Assembly (NCBI GenBank): GCA_964623265.1 | Contig: CAZUTK010000004.1 | Location: 1-64,000, forward strand | Length of the DNA: 64,000 nt | Source: CAZUTK01 sp964623265 | GTDB taxonomy: Bacteria > Electryoneota > B3-LCP | Direction: 5' to 3' | Shown: in pieces, positions 51,769-59,684 of the stretch | Layout: each line of letters starts with the position of its first letter | How positions within the stretch are numbered: position 1 is the stretch's first letter | Translations under genes and position numbers: made by a program | The notes under the pieces: model-generated | The model's input: the letters and a program-made list of their open reading frames with translations, nothing else | Told to the model about the DNA's origin: nothing | Databases searched by the model: none

Positions 51769-53010
51769 TTATCCGCTGAGTTTTTTGGGCTCGATTCTGA
51801 ATCTGTGCAACAACACTGCAAATCCCCAACCGGCGAAGATCATCAGGCAGAATTCCACCGGCAAACGATAACGCACCTGCGTGAAAAAGAATGAATAGCC
51901 GATCGCATGGGACATCAACAAAAGAAAAGGCAGGCTGGCGGTGCACCAGAACCTTCGGCTGAACGCGATACCCAGAATCGCAAAGATAAAGACCGGCCCA
52001 TACGTGAAAATACTGACATAATTCAGAATCCGCGACGTAAAGGGATGATGGACTACCATCCTCCGATCTTCCTGATTCACCTGTTCGCGGTATTTCACCT
52101 CCCGAGTCGTCACTCGATCCGGGATAAACGACCAGAAATGCAGAAACTCCTGAGCAGTCCTGCGGATGAATTTGCCCGGATTTTCAACAATGGATCGCAC
52201 GCGGTTTTCGTATGCGGATTTTCTCTCGGTCTCCTGAGTCGGATCCTTGGGAAAATAGGGCAGATGCCGCGAACCGCGAGCGTCAATAAAAGACCATTCG
52301 CCGGTGCGTGAATAATTGTACAGAATCCAGGGCGCAATGGGCAGAGAAACCGCAAAAATTATAATACAGAGATAGATCAGTTTCCGTTTGATGGTGAATC
52401 CTGTGATGAAAAAAAGCCACGCCAGCAAAAAAGGCAAAAACGCGAAACTCGCTGTGACGGACAGCGCCCCTAGACCCAGGCAGAATGAAGCGACAAACGG
52501 GTAAAGAACGGATTGCTTTTCCAGCGCTAAAAGTAAAAAATAAACCACAGCGATCAGTAAAAAGGTATTGAGTAAAGTCGGATAAAGCAACCCTGAAATG
52601 AAGATATAATAGGGATAAAAGACGGAGATCCAAGCGGCGAATTTTCCTGCCTCATTACCGAAGATTTTCGCCGCAAGAAACAGGATCCCCACACAACTGA
52701 TCGCTCCCAACAGAGCTTGCGCGATGCGCAAAGCGGCTAAATGCCGCCCCCACAGCGCATAGTTTACGGCGACGAACATCGGATAGAGCGGGGGGCGATC
52801 GTATTCCGCGCCGAAGCCGGAACCCTGAAGCAACGATAATGCAGCCTGTTCATAATGACGAAAGTCACTGAAATAATACCCCTCTTTCAAAAAAGAGATG
52901 TATCCTAGGCGGATAATCAACGCTGTGAAAAAGATAATTCCGATTGTGCGCCACGTGAAGTTCCTTGCTGCCGAAGCCGAATAGGATTGATTTAGTCGTC
53001 CACCGAACAA
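51769..53010 (-). CDS. GT39/ArnT-like membrane glycosyltransferase
   Basis: A 413-residue polytopic protein of the dolichyl-phosphate-mannose-dependent transferase type (GT39/GT83). It starts at TTG 53010, directly after the ATPase stop, with AGGTGA seven bases upstream. The first periplasmic loop holds FSDFRHYEQAALSLLQGSGFG and EYDRPPLYPMFVAV (about 48-82), the landmark acidic and RPPLYP motifs of the family. About 10 helices follow, with periplasmic segments near 240-330. Such enzymes move one sugar from polyprenyl phosphate to a periplasmic acceptor. The GT2 enzyme at 28571 could make its donor. Confidence 0.83.
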   Translation of the reverse strand: MFGGRLNQSYSASAARNFTWRTIGIIFFTALIIRLGYISFLKEGYYFSDFRHYEQAALSLLQGSGFGAEYDRPPLYPMFVAVNYALWGRHLAALRIAQALLGAISCVGILFLAAKIFGNEAGKFAAWISVFYPYYIFISGLLYPTLLNTFLLIAVVYFLLLALEKQSVLYPFVASFCLGLGALSVTASFAFLPFLLAWLFFITGFTIKRKLIYLCIIIFAVSLPIAPWILYNYSRTGEWSFIDARGSRHLPYFPKDPTQETERKSAYENRVRSIVENPGKFIRRTAQEFLHFWSFIPDRVTTREVKYREQVNQEDRRMVVHHPFTSRILNYVSIFTYGPVFIFAILGIAFSRRFWCTASLPFLLLMSHAIGYSFFFTQVRYRLPVEFCLMIFAGWGFAVLLHRFRIEPKKLSG

Positions 53011-53799
53011 TTAAATCACCTGTAGAATGAGCTTTTTCGTGATTGTGCGATGGCCTGATACGCAGGCTTTCACCAACGCTTTGTCGCAGATCGCATTGAC
53101 CAGTCGGGGGATTCCTTCGCTGAACTTGTAAATTTCATCCACTGCGCCGTCTTCAAAGAGCTTTTTTCCCATATAACCCGTCATCTTGACGCGGTGTTCA
53201 ATGTAGTTTTCCACCTCCTCCTTAGACAGCGGCTTCAAATGAAAATGCAGGCTGATGCGCTGTTTGAATTGCCGCAACTCCGTGGAATTAATCATATGCA
53301 GGAGTTCCGGCTGTCCCACCAGCACAATCTGGAGCAATTTCCGCTTGGCGGTCTCGATATTGGACAGCAGGCGAATCTCTTCCAACTGCCAAGAACGAAG
53401 GTTCTGCGCCTCATCAATGATCAGCACTGCATTGCCCCCCTTCTGATCCAGCCGGATCAGAAAGTCCTGCAACGTCAAAAGCAGCTCGCTCTTCGATTTG
53501 CCTACGGCATCCAGCCCGAAATCCCGGAAAATAAAGCGCAGCATATCCTTCAAACTCATATTGGAATGCACCAGATGCGCGACCCGATGGGAATCATCCA
53601 ACCGTTCCAACAGCGCGTTGATCACCGTGGTTTTCCCGATCCCGATTTCACCCGTGAGCACTACGAAGCCCTTCCTCATCCGAATGCCGTACACCAAATA
53701 TGCCAGAGCATCCTGATAGGCTTCGCCGAAATAGAGGAACTTTGGATCCGGCGTTACGTTAAAGGGATATTCCTTGAAGCCGAAATAACTTAGATACAT
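53011..53799 (-). CDS. ExeA/GspA-like AAA ATPase of the polysaccharide operon
   Basis: A 262-residue ATPase. The N-terminal MYLSYFGFKEYPFNVTPDPKFLYF is the standard opening of the ExeA/XrtA-associated ATPase family. Walker A is GEIGIGKT (50-57). Walker B is AVLIIDEAQNL (about 123-133). A sensor-type LQIVLVGQPEL follows, and RISLHFHLKPLSKEEVENYIEHRV gives the lid. The C-terminus ends in the AAA lid, with no membrane or peptidoglycan-binding domain. In exosortase/PEP-CTERM clusters this ATPase stands beside Wza and Wzz homologues, as here, but no exosortase is present in the window. It lies 24 nt after wza and is likely part of the export control machinery. Confidence 0.9.
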   Translation of the reverse strand: MYLSYFGFKEYPFNVTPDPKFLYFGEAYQDALAYLVYGIRMRKGFVVLTGEIGIGKTTVINALLERLDDSHRVAHLVHSNMSLKDMLRFIFRDFGLDAVGKSKSELLLTLQDFLIRLDQKGGNAVLIIDEAQNLRSWQLEEIRLLSNIETAKRKLLQIVLVGQPELLHMINSTELRQFKQRISLHFHLKPLSKEEVENYIEHRVKMTGYMGKKLFEDGAVDEIYKFSEGIPRLVNAICDKALVKACVSGHRTITKKLILQVI

Positions 53800-53823
53800 A
53801 CGAGTTTATCTCTTTCTCAACGT

Positions 53824-54579
53824 TCACGGACTTATAGACTTGTTGCTGTCTTCCTGAATGAGCTTTTGGTAGTAGAACCAGCGGACGGAAAGATCCAGAG
53901 GCGTCAGAATCGCAGGAAGGTAAGAATCGAGAAAGTCGCCCACTTTGGAAATAAAGGTGCGCGGAATGAAGATGATATCGAACGGCTTGACCGGCGGATC
54001 TCCACCGGTTAAATCCCCCTGGATCAATCCTTTTAAGTCCCAGCGCGCGGCGACGATCTGATTGTTCTCCTGGCGGATGATCAGTACGCTGGACATCTTA
54101 GCTTCCCGACTCGGACCACCCGCCAGAGCCACCGCCTGCAACGCCGTCAACATTCCGCGAAAGGGAACTGCACCAGGCCGAGGCACTTCGCCCAGGACGT
54201 ATACTTCCGGCGTGCCGAACTCGCGGACGAAAACCGACACTTCCGGATCCTTGATGATCCCCGCGTAGCTGTGCGTTATGACGCTGTCCACTTGCGCCGG
54301 TGTTCGTCCCACAACCAACAGATCGCCGTAGCGCTGCAGCGTGATACGGCCATCCGGTCGTACTTTCACCGTCTCATCGAAACGCTCATTGTTGAAGAAT
54401 TTGATTTCGAGCACATCGCCGAAATCTATGAGGTAGTCCGGCAGATCCCGTTCTGAAGGCGGCACAAATGGAGGTAATGGGCGGCGGGCAATTTCAACCA
54501 GTCCCGGTCCGCGACTGCTGCTGCAGGAGACGGCGAGCAATCCGAACAGCAGTATTCCTAGTCGAACGTTCCTCTTCAT
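53824..54579 (-). CDS. Outer-membrane polysaccharide export lipoprotein (Wza type)
   Basis: A 251-residue protein starting at the ATG at 54579. An in-frame start 114 nt earlier lies at the promoter and is rejected. The signal peptide RLGILLFGLLAVSCSSS carries a lipobox-like AVSC. The Poly_export domain is DYLIDFGDVLEIKFFNNERFDETVKVRPDGRITLQRYGDLLVVGRTP (about 47-93). SLBB-type domains follow (PEVYVLGEVPRPGAVPFRGMLTALQAVALAGGPS and VKPFDIIFIPRTFISKVGDFL). It is shorter than E. coli Wza (379 residues), with fewer SLBB units. It is the first gene of the operon, 86 nt downstream of the -10 element. Confidence 0.92.
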   Translation of the reverse strand: MKRNVRLGILLFGLLAVSCSSSRGPGLVEIARRPLPPFVPPSERDLPDYLIDFGDVLEIKFFNNERFDETVKVRPDGRITLQRYGDLLVVGRTPAQVDSVITHSYAGIIKDPEVSVFVREFGTPEVYVLGEVPRPGAVPFRGMLTALQAVALAGGPSREAKMSSVLIIRQENNQIVAARWDLKGLIQGDLTGGDPPVKPFDIIFIPRTFISKVGDFLDSYLPAILTPLDLSVRWFYYQKLIQEDSNKSISP

Positions 54580-54664
54580 CTTGGCAATTTGATCCCCGAA
54601 TGTTTCACTATGAACGACAAAATATATACGAAGGAAAGCACAGTCTGATAGAATGTTTCCTTGA

Positions 54665-54693
54665 AATATAGGAAATAATTGCCAGTAAATCAA
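54665..54693 (-). promoter_or_regulatory. Promoter of the exopolysaccharide operon
   Basis: On the minus strand: -35 TTGATT (54693-54688), 17-nt spacer, -10 TATATT (54670-54665). Transcription would start near 54658, about 80 nt before the wza ATG. No other equally good promoter is seen in the following 38 kb, where genes are mostly overlapping or closely spaced. This element may drive the whole run. The divergent + strand gene starts at 54710, so regulation could be shared. Confidence 0.7.
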
Positions 54694-54709
54694 GCCATTT
54701 TTAGATCAT

Positions 54710-55882
54710 ATGGAGCCCATCGAAGATATTATATCGGCGGAAAGAAAGCTGCGGAATTATTGCGAAAGCGCGGATTTCAAAGGTTGGGATCCCTGGGACG
54801 CGCTGGCGTCTCCCCTCTTCCGCCGCTTCCCCTTCGATCGCCGCCTGCCGCGTTGGGCGGCAAATCACATCATCAAAATCTCACCCCTGAATCTGCGGCC
54901 GCTGCTCGGTATCCGTCCGGATTGTTTCGCCAAGGGACTGGCGTTGTTCCTCTCCGGATATGTGCTGCGAGAACGGCGCAGCCCCGATGCTCATCAACGG
55001 GAGATCATTCAGGAACTATATCGCCGCCTGATGCAGAAGACCATTTCGGGCTACTCCGGGCCCTGCTGGGGGACGAATCTCCCTTATCAGACCCGGGCTT
55101 TTTTCGTACCGCCTGAGACTCCCTCGCTGGTGCACACTGCATTCGCCGTCGAAGCCCTGCTGGATCTGAACGATCTTACGCCCCGCGACCATTTTGTGGA
55201 GGTGGCGTTGGGAGCTTGTCGTTTCGCCTTGCGGGACTTATCAGTCCGCCCGATGCAAGGGGATGGCATCTGTTTCAGCTACACTCCTGTAGATCAATCC
55301 CGGGTCATCAACGTCACTGCATTGGCGGCTCGCATGCTGGCTCGCACAGCCTATGCCTCGCAAGATTCTCTGCTCCTGGAGAAAGCGCGGCAGGCGGTCA
55401 ATTATGTTGTATCGCAACAGGCGATGGACGGTTCCTGGCAATACGGAGAGGAACCCCTGCACCACTGGATTGACAATTACCACACCGGTTTCGTTCTCGA
55501 TGCTCTGGAGGATTATTCCGAGATAACGAGGGATGAGAGTGTTTCGGAATGCATCCTGAGGGGGGTGCGGTTCTACCGAAATCATTTGTTTCGGGATGAT
55601 GGAGTCCCGAAGTTCACACCCCATTCTCTCTTTCCCATTGACGGACATTGCCTGGCGCAGGGGATCTTGACTTTCTGCAAACAGAGTCGTCGGGATCCAG
55701 CCCTGCTTTCCTTCGCGCAAAATATCGCCCGCTGGGGTATGAAGAATTTCTCCCATCCGAAGGGATATTTCTATTTCCAGAAGAGGCGCTTCTGGTTCAA
55801 CCGCATTCCCCACATCCGCTGGGTAAACGCCTGGATGTTCCTAGCGCTGAATCGGCTCATCGCAGCTTCGGAGGAGCGCTGA
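54710..55882 (+). CDS. Alpha/alpha-toroid (terpenoid cyclase/lyase-like fold) protein of unknown function
   Basis: A 390-residue cytoplasmic protein, one of two + strand genes. I do not recognise a specific function. Helical repeats with DGSWQYGEEPLHHWIDNYHTGFVLDAL (about 244-270) and SLVHTAFAVEALLDL (about 140-154) resemble squalene-cyclase-like or heparinase-like alpha/alpha barrels. HSLFPIDGHCLAQGILTFCKQ (about 305-325) adds conserved His residues. No signal peptide is seen. It is divergent from wza across a 130-bp region, and homologues of this type often accompany heparinase II/III genes in polysaccharide clusters, so a role on uronate-containing glycans is inferred. The ATG at 54710 has no strong Shine-Dalgarno. 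Confidence 0.75.
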   Translation: MEPIEDIISAERKLRNYCESADFKGWDPWDALASPLFRRFPFDRRLPRWAANHIIKISPLNLRPLLGIRPDCFAKGLALFLSGYVLRERRSPDAHQREIIQELYRRLMQKTISGYSGPCWGTNLPYQTRAFFVPPETPSLVHTAFAVEALLDLNDLTPRDHFVEVALGACRFALRDLSVRPMQGDGICFSYTPVDQSRVINVTALAARMLARTAYASQDSLLLEKARQAVNYVVSQQAMDGSWQYGEEPLHHWIDNYHTGFVLDALEDYSEITRDESVSECILRGVRFYRNHLFRDDGVPKFTPHSLFPIDGHCLAQGILTFCKQSRRDPALLSFAQNIARWGMKNFSHPKGYFYFQKRRFWFNRIPHIRWVNAWMFLALNRLIAASEER

Positions 55883-55929
55883 CTGCAGGAAACGGTTCAT
55901 TGAACCGCCGGATTGGAGTGCAGTTTTTT
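55882..55929 (+). terminator. Possible terminator after the alpha/alpha-toroid gene
   Basis: ACTGCA (55882-55887) pairs with TGCAGT (55919-55924), enclosing a 7-bp hairpin CGGTTCA-T-TGAACCG (55893-55907). It is followed by a run of six Ts (55924-55929). It is a two-part structure rather than a simple stem, so strength is uncertain. Confidence 0.45.
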
Positions 55930-55975
55930 AAGACCGGTCTGGAGCTGCGGAATCGAAATCCCCATTCCCAGCTTC

Positions 55976-57088
55976 TCAAAAGCTCTGTTCAAGGCTGATA
56001 TATAGGGTGTAATAACCGGAATCCGCCGGTTTGGCGATGTCACACGCACCCACGACCCCCGGCGGTACATAGATCCTCAAGCCGGCGCCGACCCCCTGAC
56101 GAAATCCCCACCAACCCAGATCCGGACGCCAGAGATCTCCGCCATCGCCAAAAAGGACGAATCCCGGAGTGAATTGAAATCTCTCAATGTTCAAGATTTT
56201 TCTCAGCACGGAACCCAATGGAATTTCAACGCGCTCCGCTAAATCCTGCCGGATTTCAATGCGCGCTGAGTAATATCCGTTGCCGTTGTAGCGGTCCAGA
56301 GGAAAGCCGCGCAAGGTAGCGTATCCGCCCATCTTGAATTGACTGAAATAGGGAACTTGATGGTGAATTGCACCGCCTCGCACATTGAATGCCAGGACAG
56401 ATCGCGTCGGGCGGATCGGGACATACTCCCGGAGATCCGTTTGGACACGGACTAATTCGTCTTGCTCCCCCCGGCTGTGCGCGAATCCCAGATCGCACTG
56501 CCAGAGCAGATAAACCCCTTCGCGGGAATAGTAGCGATGATCCCGGGATTCCAAACCGGCGCGCAGGGAAAGGGCGTATTCCAACCCGGAAACGATTAAA
56601 GCGGATTCCGTCCATCCTGGACATTCCGGGAGGATTCTCCAAGTTTCATCCGTGTAGGAAAAGCTCTTGAATGATCCCTGATAACCGAAGAAAAGTCCCT
56701 TTTCCTCGAAGAAATCCCGACGCCCGATGAATTCAAAGCTCTTGATCGGATTCAGGAAGACGGCATCTTGATTGGATGGATGTTCCTGCGAATGGATTTC
56801 TTGCAGAAAAGATTGCATTTTCAACAGAAAGGTCCATTCGCTGATATCCCGCGGCAACATCCACGAAATCTGCACCGATCCGTCATCTCCGCCGAAGTAT
56901 TCCACGGAAGTCTGCAGGCGCGCGCCGCTCTCGTTCTGAGCGATCAGTGAGCCGGTCAGAACCCAGCCGAAGTCGTCGGAATAATAGAGGCCGGGAAGCA
57001 CGAACACTCGCGCCGGCGCCGATCGAAAAAAACAAACCGTAGTGAGGAAAACAACGAGAAGACGAAGTAGAGCTTTCACTTTGATCAT
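55976..57088 (-). CDS. Omp85/BamA-family-like outer-membrane beta-barrel protein
   Basis: A 370-residue protein with signal peptide MIKVKALLRLLVVFLTTVCFFRSAPA. Alternating aromatic/hydrophobic strands run to a C-terminal Phe (LYISLEQSF), typical of outer-membrane barrels. The GGYATLRGFPLDRYNGN motif (about 262-278) matches the conserved RGF of loop 6 in Omp85/surface-antigen proteins. No POTRA domains are present, and the length suits only a barrel, like patatin-associated or stand-alone bacterial surface antigen domains. Its ATG overlaps the stop of the nucleotidyltransferase gene (ATGA). Function in assembly or export is not established. Confidence 0.8.
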   Translation of the reverse strand: MIKVKALLRLLVVFLTTVCFFRSAPARVFVLPGLYYSDDFGWVLTGSLIAQNESGARLQTSVEYFGGDDGSVQISWMLPRDISEWTFLLKMQSFLQEIHSQEHPSNQDAVFLNPIKSFEFIGRRDFFEEKGLFFGYQGSFKSFSYTDETWRILPECPGWTESALIVSGLEYALSLRAGLESRDHRYYSREGVYLLWQCDLGFAHSRGEQDELVRVQTDLREYVPIRPTRSVLAFNVRGGAIHHQVPYFSQFKMGGYATLRGFPLDRYNGNGYYSARIEIRQDLAERVEIPLGSVLRKILNIERFQFTPGFVLFGDGGDLWRPDLGWWGFRQGVGAGLRIYVPPGVVGACDIAKPADSGYYTLYISLEQSF

Positions 57089-57744
57089 CTCTCCTCGCCT
57101 CTTAAAATTCTTCGATAATCCTCAGGGCAATTTACATTCAGCAAGATGCCGGGATCTTCGACCGGCACCGCAACGACTTCATCCTTCCATACCCGCAGAA
57201 GATCCCACAGAGTCGAGCTTTCAGGCGAATGTGAAATCCGCGAAGCCCAAGGGCGCCCTAAGAGAATTGGGTGTCCGCCTCGATTTTGAAAAACGGGCTT
57301 ATGCGCCTTTTCGGGAAAATTCAACCAGGAATCCAACAACCTCACGAGGGTCTCGAAAGCGACTGCAGGATGATCCACAGGATGGAGATAGAAAGCGGAA
57401 ATTTCAGCGGGAAGAAGCGCAACGCCGATCCGGATGCTTGCCATCATATCGCTGGCTGGATCGTCATTGCGTCCGATCACGATATCTTCGCTGCAGATGC
57501 GCTGTTCCACGGATGCGGCATCCCGATTCAGCACGACGATCAGCGGCTGACAGTGCAGATTTCGGTAGTTTTTCAGGATGGTTTCGATGAAGGTGCTGTC
57601 GCGCCAGGGGAGCAAGGCTTTGTTCCTGCCCATACGCCGGGAGGCACCGGCGGCGGGTAGAACGCAGGCGATCTTGCGCCGTTCCAAATGATTCAACGAC
57701 GAGGAGGTGCCACACAGAGGATGAGTATTCGCGCAGGCGTTCAC
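57085..57744 (-). CDS. MobA/MocA-like nucleotidyltransferase
   Basis: A 219-residue NTP transferase. The start is GTG 57744, overlapping the MCE gene stop by 4 nt (GTGA). The nucleotide-binding loop is LPAAGASRRMGRNKALLPW (about 29-47). VDHPAVAF (about 122-129) carries the metal-binding Asp, and HPILLGRPW follows. NVNCPEDYRRIL ends the fold. The family attaches CMP or GMP to molybdopterin or activates sugars. No molybdenum genes are nearby, so the substrate is open. About 25 N-terminal residues precede the fold and may be unrelated if translation starts later. Confidence 0.85.
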   Translation of the reverse strand: MNACANTHPLCGTSSSLNHLERRKIACVLPAAGASRRMGRNKALLPWRDSTFIETILKNYRNLHCQPLIVVLNRDAASVEQRICSEDIVIGRNDDPASDMMASIRIGVALLPAEISAFYLHPVDHPAVAFETLVRLLDSWLNFPEKAHKPVFQNRGGHPILLGRPWASRISHSPESSTLWDLLRVWKDEVVAVPVEDPGILLNVNCPEDYRRILRGEER

Positions 57745-58649
57745 CGTTTGCGCTTGCCGAAGAGGCTGATGCGGGTCCGGATCCCCTCGTCCCGGATTTG
57801 ATTCACCAAAGAATCCAGATCGCCGATGGTTTTTTCCAATTTAACCGCCATCCGATCGTTGGTCAACAAAGATCCGATGGTGCTGCTGTCGCTCTGCATC
57901 CACCCTACCACGGTGTTCAGTTCTACCGCGACTTCGTTCAGGCGGGCGACGAGGCTGCGCACATCCGCGACGGTCTGATTGATCTCGCCTTCGTTCTCAA
58001 CGATCAAGTCCCGCAGTACCGCGGACGTCATCACCAGATTGTCCATGATTTCACTGAGCTTGGCGGCATTCTCGCGCAAGAGATCGCGGGTCTTTTCGGT
58101 GGATTCGTCCAGATTACGCACGCTGGCGAGAAGCATTTCCCGCAGCTGCGGATCTCCGACGGTTGTGTTTATGTTGCTTGCGGTGATCTCCAGCATATCC
58201 AGAAGTCTTTCCACCTTCTCCGCAAGCAGAGAAGAGGAATTCATCAGACGGGTGATGCCGCCGCTGTTGTCTCCGCGATAGACGGTATCAGAGGTGAGCT
58301 CGATGCCGGACGTGCCCGGCGTGATATTGATGAGTTTGCTGCCCATCAAGTCCGTGGCAGTGATGATAAACCGAGCGTCTGAATAGATCTTCACATCGGA
58401 AGCCACCGCCAGATGCACGAGTACCCCTTCCTGCTGCAGTATAAAATCCAGCACTTTCCCCTTTTTCATCCCATTGACCAGCACGAATGCGCCGGGTTCC
58501 AACCCTGCGATGTCATCGAATTGCACGGTCAAGGTTCGAGTATTCGCCAACATCTTGACCCCTTTGCCCCACATGATGGCGGTAATCAGGATGATCAGCG
58601 CGAGCAGAGAAATAATGCCGATCTTCAGTTCCGAATATTTCCTTTTCAT
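57741..58649 (-). CDS. MCE/MlaD family protein
   Basis: A 302-residue periplasmic protein anchored by one N-terminal helix (IGIISLLALIILITAIMWGKG, about 10-30). The MCE domain (about 36-115) contains LTVQFDDIAGLEPGAFVLVNGMKKGKV and GSKLINITPGT. A long helical, heptad-like tail (about 130-285) follows, consistent with a tunnel- or needle-forming MCE protein that binds lipids. No MlaE permease or MlaF ATPase is adjacent. It lies 103 nt downstream of the PTS genes and is followed by the nucleotidyltransferase and Omp85-type barrel, suggesting an envelope-lipid role. Confidence 0.92.
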   Translation of the reverse strand: MKRKYSELKIGIISLLALIILITAIMWGKGVKMLANTRTLTVQFDDIAGLEPGAFVLVNGMKKGKVLDFILQQEGVLVHLAVASDVKIYSDARFIITATDLMGSKLINITPGTSGIELTSDTVYRGDNSGGITRLMNSSSLLAEKVERLLDMLEITASNINTTVGDPQLREMLLASVRNLDESTEKTRDLLRENAAKLSEIMDNLVMTSAVLRDLIVENEGEINQTVADVRSLVARLNEVAVELNTVVGWMQSDSSTIGSLLTNDRMAVKLEKTIGDLDSLVNQIRDEGIRTRISLFGKRKR

Positions 58650-58699
58650 TGGGAAGGGCGCACCCGGATGAGTGTGATTTTCTTATTGCCAGAAGAGCA

Positions 58700-58728
58700 A
58701 AGATAGGAATCGGGAAAATCAAATGCAA
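58700..58728 (-). promoter_or_regulatory. Possible promoter of the MCE gene set
   Basis: On the minus strand: TTGCAT (58728-58723), 17-nt spacer, TATCTT (58705-58700) extended to TATCTTTG. The latter also fits the Bacteroidota -7 element TAnnTTTG, with CTTG about 20 nt upstream. It lies in the 103-nt gap before the MCE gene. The -35 match is weak. Confidence 0.35.
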
Positions 58729-58752
58729 GGAAATAATCAAGATATTTATTGA

Positions 58753-59283
58753 TCACCCGCTTTCATTTTTCACAAGGTCGAGAAAATCATAAGCTGAGCT
58801 GGTGGGAAGATCGCGGCAGATGATCTTCAACCCGCTGCGGGTGGCATCGGATAGCTTCTCAATCTCTTCCTGCGACAGGAAGAGATAATCGAGATACCGT
58901 CTCCGATTCGCACTGGAACGAATACCGCCCAAAATGAGCGCATCGGGGTATACACCGGCTTCCAGCCAGCGCATTGCGTCTTCGACGGAGGCGACGACGA
59001 CGATGCAGCGTCGGTCGCGGCAGGCGCCCTTTTTCGCTTCCGCGATTGCTTCGGCTACACTTAAAACTGCACCGCCCAGCGATTCGGGAATGATCTGAAG
59101 ATAGAATTCCCTCTCGGATGCATTCCCGGCGATGTTGTCATTCGCCAAAATCAGGCGGTCAATCTTAAGGAAATGTCCCCATCCGATCACCACCTGTCCA
59201 TGGATTAAGCGATCGTCAATCCGCAGATAAAAAAAATGATCCCCTGGCGGTTCCAAGGAACTCTTTCGCCATATTTTCAACAT
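58753..59283 (-). CDS. PTS mannose-family EIIB protein
   Basis: A 176-residue cytoplasmic phosphocarrier of the mannose/fructose/sorbose family. The phosphorylated His lies in the signature LRIDDRLIHGQVVIGWG (about 20-36), and IVVVASVEDAMRWLEAG (about 95-111) follows. The length is slightly above the usual 160, due to an N-terminal extension (MLKIWRKSSLEPPGDH). It starts 2 nt after the EIIA stop. No EIIC or EIID membrane genes follow: the next gene is an MCE protein. With EIIA and HprK upstream, a regulatory phosphorelay is likelier than sugar transport. Confidence 0.92.
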   Translation of the reverse strand: MLKIWRKSSLEPPGDHFFYLRIDDRLIHGQVVIGWGHFLKIDRLILANDNIAGNASEREFYLQIIPESLGGAVLSVAEAIAEAKKGACRDRRCIVVVASVEDAMRWLEAGVYPDALILGGIRSSANRRRYLDYLFLSQEEIEKLSDATRSGLKIICRDLPTSSAYDFLDLVKNESG

Positions 59284-59285
59284 CT

Positions 59286-59684
59286 CTATTGAATCCCTCG
59301 ATGACCGTCTTCCCGTAAAACTTCGACAAACTCAAAAAGATCTTGCGACTGTCGTTTGGTGACGAACGAGATCAACATCGGGAGGTTCACACCAGTGATG
59401 ACGGCGCAAGGCGTCTTGTTCTCCCGGCTATAGGCGTTCGCCACCGAACGCGCCGCGGCGAAGGCGCTGCCGCCCAGAAAATCCGTGAAAATGATGGTGG
59501 GGATCCCGTCTTCTAGAATCTCCCGAATCCTGCGCTCCAACTCCTCGGCGGAAAGATGAGTGTTGGATAAGGCGACGAGGTTTTCCTGCGGTCCGGCGAT
59601 CTGATGCACGGTGGTGATTAAGGCATCCGCTAAGTTTGCATGAGCTATGATCAAGCCGCGCAGCAGGGCTTCTTTTTTACTCAT
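59286..59684 (-). CDS. PTS mannose-family EIIA protein
   Basis: A 132-residue phosphocarrier. The active-site His is in GLIIAHANLADALI (about 10-23), in line with the family's His10. TIIFTDFLGGSAFAAARSVA (about 61-80) is the second landmark of the ManX-type EIIA fold. The C-terminus (LFEFVEVLREDG) fits the family end. It overlaps the hprK stop by 8 nt, has AAGGATT before its ATG and is followed 2 nt later by EIIB. No EI or HPr gene is in the window, so phosphate must come from elsewhere in the genome. Confidence 0.92.
   Translation of the reverse strand: MSKKEALLRGLIIAHANLADALITTVHQIAGPQENLVALSNTHLSAEELERRIREILEDGIPTIIFTDFLGGSAFAAARSVANAYSRENKTPCAVITGVNLPMLISFVTKRQSQDLFEFVEVLREDGHRGIQ

Noticed and set aside
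53011..53799. Transposon TniB-like or type II secretion ExeA gene
   Set aside because: It has the same AAA fold, but there is no transposase or general secretion gene nearby. Its position directly after wza fits the polysaccharide-export ATPase family.
54679..54707. + strand promoter for the alpha/alpha-toroid gene (TTGCCA, 17 nt, TAGATC)
   Set aside because: It would place the transcription start beyond the ATG at 54710, and the -10 match is poor.
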